The position numbers and the translations under genes are program-made. The notes below the pieces were generated by a model. That model was given only the letters and a program-made list of their open reading frames with translations. It did not search any database and had not been told where the DNA came from. Of a DNA stretch of 64,000 bases, positions 55,038 through 64,000 are shown piece after piece; position 1 is the stretch's first letter, and each line of letters begins with the position of its first letter. Source of the stretch: Clavaria fumosa (Eukaryota > Basidiomycota > Agaricomycetes > Agaricales > Clavariaceae); NCBI GenBank assembly GCA_951802425.1, contig OX637797.1:1116001-1180000 (forward strand), in the 5' to 3' direction.

Positions 55038-58000
55038 TTAAGCTGAGAGCACCCATCCAAGAATAGGGCCTACCAGATACGCAGGATTTGTCGCCTCTTG
55101 GATAAGCATTTGCACCAAATTGCTCGTTGAAATCTCCTTCTCATGTTTATCCTTGCTAGTTGAGTAGATGCCCCTCAGTTTCTTGCCTATCGGGTTCAAA
55201 GCGCTTGTCGCCAGCATTCGTAGATCTACAGAAGGTTTAACACTGTTCTTCCTGACCGAATCGCGTTCCTGCAATGTCAAGTAAGTATTTAGGAGCACCG
55301 GTGTTTCGGTGACGGAAACTCGCCATTTTGCGTTTTTCATCTTCCCATTCCACGAGAGGGTCGTGGGTGAAAGCATCCAACACGCTCATTAATGAATCCT
55401 TGTTGTCGCGTAGTAATTGCAACGTAACCTCGCATGCGATTCTGAATACACCTAAGGAAGTGACGCAACTGAGGGCCAACACCAGAACGAGGTCGAAGTT
55501 TCGAGGTACCTTCTACGCCAGTAACACCCAGGCCATCAACCATGTTTTGTGTCAGCCGAAAGGGTATCCGCTCAGGAGTCTCCAGTGTTTTGCCCTAAGA
55601 CGCAGATCAGATGTGAAGAACCTAGGGGGCCCGACCACACACCTTTTCGAATAAACAGTTGAAGTCTACATGGATTACATCTCCAGTATTGGTGTCTAGT
55701 ATGATGTTCTCGCTGTGTCTATCCCCGAGCCTGGCGGGGGATGACTTCGAATTCTGAACGCAATGCAAAAACACACACCCGAGAATAAACCCAACCATAG
55801 ACATGACCGCGGCAGTGCGCCCGTAAGTTAGTCGACTTGCGAGCCAGGCTGAAGGCTCGGGAAAAGTCTCAATGAACCACTCATGAAATACGGGCGGATA
55901 CCTGTGAATGGCCCGTCAACTTCGTGAACAGACTAAAGCGTGATCGGCGAACATGGGCAATACTGTGGAGACAAAAATTTGCCCGGCCTCTTTGTCAGGA
56001 AGATCCTTGCTCTTTTTGTAAAGATCACCCAATTCTGTTGACTAGAAGCCTCCTGAGCGGGGCATATAGGCGCATGCGAGATTCATTCTTACCCAGCTTT
56101 TGATCCCTCTGGACTCGTATCCCTTGAGGAGCACTGGGCGAATAGGGATGGTGTTAGGGACCCATTGGATAAACCCACATTCTTCGTTCAGCGTCACCAC
56201 GCCATACGTACGAATGTCTGCATTTGACGCTGTCAAAGTTAACTTCTGACGTGCTGACAATGACTCACGTAGTTGACGCCTGCGCGATTCCGAGTTTGCC
56301 TTCAGAAGTTTATTGATAATGGAGTTGAAGTCCATAAGGCGGGCGTCCTTCCGTAGATCGTCTTTGGGTTTGCCTAAGAACATGTATATGTGCCCGTTGC
56401 TGCCCCGTATCGTAATTTTTCGCGGCTTGGCCAACGATCGCATAACTTCGACCTCATCTGCGAACTCTACAATGGCTGTTCATTTCTGGTGAGATATGGG
56501 TAAACATTTATTTACCTGCAAATGTGGGTGCATCGGGAGGGAAAGGCTGATGAACTGACGAGGATGAAGACGTCGGAGGCAAATTAGCGGTCAAGGATTC
56601 TTGAAGCGGAATGATCAATTTAGAGCAACCAAGAGCGGCGAGTTTTGGAAAATCTCTGCTCATCGTCAGGGTACGTTTGGAATCGTCGTCGATGGGATAA
56701 TCGCAGAGTGCCAATAATTCGTTCGTCATTGCCAGACATTGGTTTACGAGTTCCGGCACCACCGTGGTGCGATTCTGAGGATGATTCTGTCGCCCATCGT
56801 GAGTCCAAACTCATTCGGATAGACGCAATATGTTCTGACTCTAAGCTGGTCAAGTATTTGTTTGCCCCGTTGTTCTCTGTTGACCTTAGTGGATTTCACA
56901 ACTGATGTGAAGAGCCAGAGCGCTTGAGCCGGGTATTCTTGGAGAACCACAATGATGAGCTTCGACAAGTGAGAGTAGACGGTCGCGTTGGTATGCCCCA
57001 CACGCGAGACGATTTGGGGAAAAGCAATGTACCACTTGAGCAGATATCAGTATATATGACGAGAGTCGTCGCCGTCCATACCTTATATGCTGGTGTCTCT
57101 TTAATCGCTTTAGCAACTACGTTGTTGAGCTTCGCAAAGACATCTGCAGAGACCTTTGGTTCATTCTCCCCCATATCCAACCAAATCGTTAGCAGCCGAG
57201 GAATGGTCTGATACACATATTTTGTCCCATATTTGATGGCCCGCGCGAAAAATCTGACTGTATACAGATTCATCTTAGTCCCGCTAGTGTGCACATCCGA
57301 CATCAGGATGAGTGTGATTAGAAAGTCGTAAAACAAACCGAGAGGACTGCTCGGCGAGTGTCAGGGACTTGAAGCATTCATCATGAAATTGTCCGAGGTG
57401 GTAATGACCGCTTTCCCATCTACAAAGAGTTTGGTAGGCCATCACATTGCAATGAAGGATGAAATATCATACTTCTGCCACGTGTCACTTGCATTCTGGA
57501 ATGCGCGGAGGATGAGGCTCATTTCAAAGCGCTCTGATTCATTCATCCATCGTGCTCGAAGGACTTGCGCCTAAGCCCGTGGTCAGAAGTCATTGCACGA
57601 CAGTCACGCGTACACTCTTACTTTGGCTTCCATCTTTTTGGTCTGTTCATCATCTGTTAAATCGATGACGTGTGTGTCATCCTTATTAAAGCTCAGCAGA
57701 CCCATGGCATTCTCTAGTTCTTGCAGTGCTCGCAGCGGTTCACCGCTGCTCTTGACTAGTTTTGCACTCTCAATAAATGCAAACTGAGCGCCGTTCTGCT
57801 GGGCTTGCAGCATCGCACTATAGGCTGTTTGCCATCGACCAGCCTTTCTAGCGATTTTAGCACTGGCAAGCCACGACCTGCCAATTTCTCCTTCGAGCAA
57901 CACCTGAGGAGCCGAACCAGAGCTACGATATATCATCAGTAATTCTGCTCAAGTCGCTGAACAAAGGAAGGCGGACTTCAGAGCAAAGGCTGTCCTTCTC

Positions 58001-61000
58001 ATGCTCAACACTGGTTCACGAATGCGAAAGTTCGGTAGTACGGCGTTTAGTCGGGCTGAGAGTGCCTGGGATAGATCCGCCAGAATTTGTCGCCGGACAT
58101 CGTCGCGTGAGCTGGCAGTTAGGCTTGAAATCGCGGTATGAATCATTTCGAGTTCATGCGTGAGATGCAGATCCAGAACGGCATCGTAGCACCTTCGATA
58201 ACCTGCCACACCAGAGGCAGTGATCGCTATGCCAAGCACACGACGAGCAGCTGAGAACGCTTCAGCGATTTGAGATGCATTTCCTGTCCGCATAGCAAGC
58301 AGAAGTCGAGCCATCACAATCGATGATGACTGTGCTTCCTTGTTTTCCGTTAAGTGCTGCACGTCATCCCATGCTCCGACCATCCAAGCACTCTCCACTT
58401 GGAATCCTGCCAGTGCGCTTTGCCAACCAGGATTGCGCGTCAAGACACCTTTCACATGAGTACGTAGGGTGTCTATGAAAGGAGTGAGCTTCGAAAACAT
58501 AACAGAAAAACGGCAAAATTCACCATAATGTCCCAGGTTTCTGAGACAGCGAAGCAGGCCAAGATGAAAATCAAGATTATCTGGAGATTGTTGGAGTCGA
58601 ACTTCCCAACAACTTTGCGCAGAGGTCCATCTCCCAGTGCTTTCATGTTGCCGAATCTGATGCTCCAGGGAAGGCGAAAGGATCAGAGTTGAGACTCCCT
58701 CCATGCCATCCGGCTCGTCGAGGTGAGCATATATCTCATGAAGTCGTTCATAATAGGAGGGAAGATCCTCGCTGCCGGGCGACCGTTCGCGCACCGCCAA
58801 AACCAGTTGTTCGAAATTCATTAACGCGCGGGCATGGGCTTTGCATTGAAGGGCTGCTTTCGCCATGAGGTTTTGGTCAATACTTGAAAGGATTGAATCT
58901 ACGCGAGAAAGCTGTTCCTTTGCATGTTCGCTGAGCTGATGGGCGCGTGACCTTTTGCTGTCCAATTTCCTCCCTTGAATCTCTTGGCGCACTTTGCGAA
59001 TCCACTTATTTAGATGATCTAGAAGATTGAAAACGACCTATGAATTGACGACTTGAGTGTAAGAACGAGTCACCTGGCATGAGTCAAACCTGTGCACTAA
59101 GCAACTTTTTATCGTCCGTTGCATCACTGTCGCAATTAACTTGGTCCTGGAGGACAACCAAAAGTTCCAGTCGAATATCATGTGCATCTTTCTCGGTACC
59201 AGATATTAGTATGTTCAATACCAGATGAGGGAGTAGATGTCGGGCAACTGCGACATCTTTGTTCCTCGCTGCTGCACGACAGACGCCGAAAATAGCTTGC
59301 GCAGTCCCTCCAGAAACTTGGGTGATGAGATGAGCTGTCCACGACTGGATCCATTCCCGGTACGTGGTTTGTTGCGGATATATCGGATAATGCACTGGGA
59401 GAAGGGGTGCGACAGTCAGCGTGTACTCGGCTTCTAGAAGCGGCGTAACAGTCTCTAGGATATGCTTGGGCAGACTGTTCCAACGGTTGCGAACCTTCAG
59501 GGGTAGGGGAATCGTTGATCCAGCGGTCACGAGGGCGGGAGAGAACTTGCAAAATCGCAAGAGTTCTTGAATGGCGTACGCGAGATGACTCTGATACTTC
59601 ATATCGCTAGTGGAACGAAATGCGCCAACCAAGACGTCTTGAATGAGATGCAAAGCGAACTGGACGGATTCTCCCTCGTCTGTGAAGTTGTGAAGCATGA
59701 TGATGCCCTTGTCCTTGTACGCGAATTCGCATCGATCCGGATCGACTGCACCCAATATTCCAATGCATTCAAAAGCCAATAGACGCAATGCCTCCGCTCC
59801 GTCGCCGTCCCGGCAAGCAGCGGCAAATAGGGTGACCAAAATTCGACCGATTACTGGTTCAAACATATCTCCTGAGCAGAGAGCCCGAATATAGGTATCT
59901 TGTACGAGCATGAAATGCTTGAGCTCGCCAAAGGCTTGTAATGAGACAGTGAGATTATCACTAGAAGAACGCTCCAGAATCTTCTGTAGCTTATCCTTGG
60001 CTGTCCAGTCGCTGCGGAGGGTCGCAAGCTGTTCATGTTTCTGACGAAGCTCTGGAATAGCAGATAGATCTGCCACGTCATCGAGATGCTTCCCGAGGTG
60101 CGGTCCGATGAGCAATTCCAAGCACATGTTGGCATTCTTCCGTGTAAGAGAATCGAAGGATGGCCATAAGGAAACGATAGAAGCCGTCGTGGGACCGACA
60201 TGTGGGCCGATATCACTAGGAGACACCGTTGACAAAAACTTGCACCAGGTTTCCAGGCTGACTTCAGCCAGCTCTGGTATGTTGAGCATCGTCTGCAATG
60301 TTGCCATAATCTGGATATATTGTCGTGAGTTTTCGAGAACGAAGAAACAAGGCACACAAACCTGGGGTGCAACGTTAGAGACGGCGGCTCCCACTTGGCT
60401 GATAAGAGCTCCCAAACCGCGCAGGATCTGGCGCTTTGACATGGTCGACTTCTTGCCTTGCACATCTCGTAACATGTCATTTATGTCCGTAATCAAACCA
60501 AGCATATATCCCTTTAGGAAAGTGCCTATGTCTGGGTTTGGAGCGATGCGCCCTCTCACCAGAGTGCTCATCAAGCCCTCGACCTTTTGCAATGCCTGCG
60601 CGCCCTGGATTGCACTATTGGACATATGAAATCTGAATTCGAAGTGCAAAGGCTCACGATATCAGCTTGCACGGGATCTTCATGACCCATCGTCACGACG
60701 AGCTCCGTAAGTAACGGCACAAGGAAGCCGCCGACAATCGTCCGGACATTGACGTTTCTATTGTCAGTAGAATCGTCAATGACTACTTGAACAACAAATT
60801 TTAATGCTTGATTTGTTTGTGCCACGCTCGGGAGCAAAAATATATCAGCAAGGATCAATCGGGCACGGTCAACGAAGAGACGGGATGGCTTCATATCAAG
60901 CTCTTTCGCAACCTGCTCCAACATTCGCGACTCGCACTGAGCAAAAATTGATGGCATGGTGAAATCCAATGTCGCTAATAAAAAATCCGTTGTCGTTCGA

Positions 61001-63499
61001 GACAAGAAGCGACATGTTTCAGCCAATAGGTTTGGCTGCAAGCATATGCGGGACAGAAGGAACGGAGCCAGTTTCCGCATGTAGGGCGATATTAGGCCAT
61101 ACGGTGTTACATTAAGATGCTTTGCCAAGGCTAGTAGCTGAAGCGAAAGTTCAGATGTAGTGTTGAACACGACACAGCACTTACTTGCATATACGCGGTT
61201 CCTTTGAGCACGGGATTCTGCTCACCGAGCCGAGTGACGAGGAGAAAAACAATATGACCCAAGTCTTCTCCTGTGGTCGTTCTGGAATGTGACATTTGGA
61301 TCTGAAGGTCAATCACAAGGCAAGAATACATACCTCCCAATGCGAGCTAAGGTCAAGATAATTGTCTCCCTCACTGGATCTCTCGCTTTATCTACAAAAC
61401 GATGTAGTCGATCGAAAATTGACTGCAGTCGGATACGAGCTGGAGGCCCAATCGCATTCAAAGCCACTACGAGTTCCGCAAGCACAATGCTATGTCTCGC
61501 GTGAACTTGACAAGCGACAAGACAGTTCAAGTACTCACCCGGCTTTGAGTCTGACTGATCTATCTCTATCTTCTGCACCGCACATAACAAAATTGACCAG
61601 AGCATCTGATCTGGAAATTTCTTGCCTCAAAGAAGTGTGCCTGACTCCCCGCGCGGCTGTGTCATATATGCTTCTCCTAGCGGAAGCATGCAATTCGTTT
61701 TGGCTTCCATCCAACAGTTTGAGCAAGATGGGAAAATACATGCTGACAGATAACGAAGAATGTCTAGCAGCGGCCATCGCGCATGCAGCATGACCAGGAT
61801 GTGAGAGCAAACAAATCAAACGTGCTATTTGTTCGGCACGCAACTGGCGCTCTGCTGCGGTCAGCGGCTCAAGTGCCCTGGAAGATATAAGATGAGACCG
61901 CTTGTAGAGTGTTTTAAAGATAACAGAAATTTCACGAACCTTTCACGAATATCGTCAAACGCGCGAGATGTGAATAACTCATCCGTACATTTATCATCTT
62001 CCATCCAAGAAATCTGTTCCGGCAGTATAATTTCTTGCACAGCCGCCTTGACTTCTAATCGCCAAGAGCGGACTTCCCTTCGGTCGTCAGATAAGTGAAG
62101 CTTCCTCGAAGATGAAAACTCGAGTTGCTCGGCGAAGTCAACTAAATTTGAGTCCGAGAACAGCTGCAGCGTCTCTGGCCCTAGAAGGCGCGTGGCACGG
62201 CGCAAGAACGCTAAGACAAGTATTTTAAGACTTGTATTGTCGCTTGATGCCGTTGAGTGGCCAGGCGATGAACAACCTGACATCTCTGTGCGTAAGAATT
62301 GGATTGATGTATTGATGTCCCGCTTTGAGGGAGTACCAGCTTGATCGTTATCAAACAGCTTAGCAAGATCACGATCGAGAATAGCATATTCCTGTCGCGG
62401 GCCCTGATCTAGCCTATATCGCAGCAAACGGAGAGGAAGAGATTGCACTGGATCCTTGAACGGTGTATTTGACGAGAGAATGACAGATATAGCTGCTATG
62501 ACACGAAGAATGCCTCCAGTTGGCGTAAACGAACCATATGGAGAAACAAGCTTGAACATGAGGAATTCGAGTAAGGAAGCAGTCAACTCTGTAGATTGTC
62601 GGACGAGGTCCAACATCAGGGACTGACAAGCGAGGGGTTGCAATAATGAGCTGACAACAATCTGCAAAAGGAGGCCAAGGAGAGATGAAAGCTGTGGTGA
62701 GTCCTCCAAGAACGGCGTGAATGCGGACAAAGTGGTCGCCTGCGGGGAAATCAGAAGCGGAAGGAAGTCAGAATTTTCCAACACACGCTTGACATTGGCT
62801 GCTGAGCTCCCCCCTGAATACGGGGTTTGCTGAAAAGCCTGACGGCGATGGGGAAAGTCAAAGTTGGGAAGAGTTGCATTGAATCTAGCAAGCTGTCAGC
62901 GAAATATGCTCGCCCATAGAACATCAAAACGCACCACGAATGAATTCAAGACACTCCTGGATGATGCACCTCATAATTTTCCATGTCGGTTCCTTCCCAT
63001 TGCCAACAGGCGTTGTACATGTTCCAAGACTTCGAACCAAATTAACGATCTCGCTAGAGACTTGACTTTGCAAATCCATTGGCGATGTAAGGCTCATCTC
63101 TGGAGGCGGCTTTGTGTCCATCCAGGCATTCAGGCTGTTGCACAAGTGCACGAGATGGCTGAACATCTTTTTCGTAAAATCGCGTCCTGCGAGCAGGTTA
63201 TCGATTCGCTCTGTTGCGAGACGGAGCACGTCAAGCGTAGCCTCGACAAGCCGAATTTTTTCTCCAAGTTCTTGCGATGACGCTTCATGCCGTGTAGGGA
63301 GTGGTGTCAAGCAATGATCTGACAGGTCCGTGATCACCTTGATCCAGGCTAGCCTATCTGAGGCGGGGATGTGTGAAGAGCCACCCAAATGCTCTCTCAG
63401 TCTCGTGAGATTGCCCAGCAAGCCGAGGTACCCCCCTTTGGACGCACCATTATCTGCATGCCTCAGCGAGGACAAGGGAATTGGTGCAAACGTAGTCAT
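55038..63499 (-). CDS. ATR/Mec1/Rad3-type checkpoint kinase (PI3K-like)
   Basis: A roughly 8.5-kb minus-strand gene with many small introns. It starts [20 protein letters not shown] at 63499. A long HEAT-repeat region follows. The UME domain is at about 60500 ([20 protein letters not shown] ... [17 protein letters not shown]). The FAT domain is at 58990-57600. The kinase N-lobe has [20 protein letters not shown] / [19 protein letters not shown]. The catalytic loop is [12 protein letters not shown] with [12 protein letters not shown], and the FATC tail is [16 protein letters not shown]...GW. It senses RPA-coated single-stranded DNA and starts the replication and damage checkpoint. The order UME-FAT-kinase-FATC and the LGDRHxxNI / HVDFN motifs identify ATR rather than ATM or TOR. 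Individual exon edges were not all traced. Confidence 0.92.
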
Positions 63500-64000
63500 G
63501 GCGCGTACGGCCACCAGCGCGCATGTCGCGCTTTCAGACGTCACGTGCCTCCCTTTTCGTTTTTTTTGAATCAGCATTGTGTACCGCAACCGCAACATGT
63601 AGCTATGACGAAGACGTGGTTGTACTTAAGGTGTGGGCGTTAAATGTAGGCTATGTGGGGAGTGGAGGTTTGTGTAAAGAATTGATGTGGGCAATGCGAA
63701 GATTATGGTGGATCATGTGGTTCAGAGGGACGTGCCCGTTCACAGTTTCCCCTGCTCTTCCTTGCCCGCACACCTTGGAATCTTGAATACGCTCTCTACC
63801 ATTGATCCCAACTAATCTGAATCGCAGTTATATCCCAACCTCGGGCCTCCTCTTTAGGACCACACGGTTAAGTCTACCTCAAAGCGTAGGCTTCCAGCCG
63901 AGCCCGTTCGGCGCTAATGCACTTTCCCATTACTATGCTTCCTCCTACGCGCCGGACCAAACTCGTCGTTGTTCCTTAATAACATCCGTATGAAGGCCGA
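63500..64000. other. Upstream region of the ATR-type gene
   Basis: No gene recognised up to the window edge. Short plus-strand frames (for example 63802-63993) have no support. Confidence 0.4.

Noticed and set aside
55038..63499. Large kinase considered as TOR, ATM or PI4-kinase
   Set aside because: The UME domain followed by [19 protein letters not shown] in the N-lobe and LGDRHSENI fit ATR/Mec1. The TOR FRB domain and PI4K helical domain are absent.

Overview
The window reads as nuclear DNA of an agaricomycete (mushroom-forming basidiomycete). Genes are split by many short (about 50-70 bp) GT-AG introns. The protein set is fungal (DASH subunit Spc19, Atg29, Mgm101, Coa3, Scw1/Whi3-type RNA-binding protein). 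A Plavaka-type transposase remnant and a tandem P450 array are typical of this class. No rRNA or tRNA gene was recognised. All exon models were read by eye from splice sites and reading frame.

Positions 1-17000 are an accessory, transposon-rich region. It holds a decayed Plavaka-like transposase running off the left edge, a decayed gene of an agaricomycete-type expanded family, and a hAT-like non-autonomous element with an 8-bp target duplication. Three cytochrome P450 copies follow: one nearly intact (14584-17022), one split in two, and one 3' fragment. The split copy is interrupted by a complete copia LTR retrotransposon (4776-11029, 5-bp duplication GACCT). Its gag is in turn interrupted by a Tc1/mariner element (8620-10215) that has become a giant palindrome. 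The element ORFs carry many premature TGA stops best explained by CGA-to-TGA change.

Positions 17300-63500 are compact housekeeping DNA. In order: MGM101 (-), SPC19 (+), gephyrin-type molybdenum cofactor enzyme (-), a small membrane protein (-), a Whi3/Scw1-like RNA-binding protein (+), PP4 regulatory subunit 3 (-), an apparent TOM20-SET fusion (+), COA3 (+), ATG29 (+), DDI1 (+), SPT3 (-), PAPS reductase (+), RNase III (+), IMPACT/Yih1 (+), CLPTM1 (+), a large unknown protein (+), COX7 (-), YAF9 (+) and the ATR/Mec1 kinase (-).

Several pairs are divergent with short shared promoters (COX7/YAF9, SPT3/PAPS reductase, MGM101/SPC19, PSY2/TOM20). SPC19 and the gephyrin gene end only 33 bp apart. 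Mitochondrial biogenesis (MGM101, TOM20, COA3, COX7) and chromatin or DNA-damage control (SPT3, YAF9, PSY2, ATR) are well represented, but nothing suggests a co-regulated cluster.
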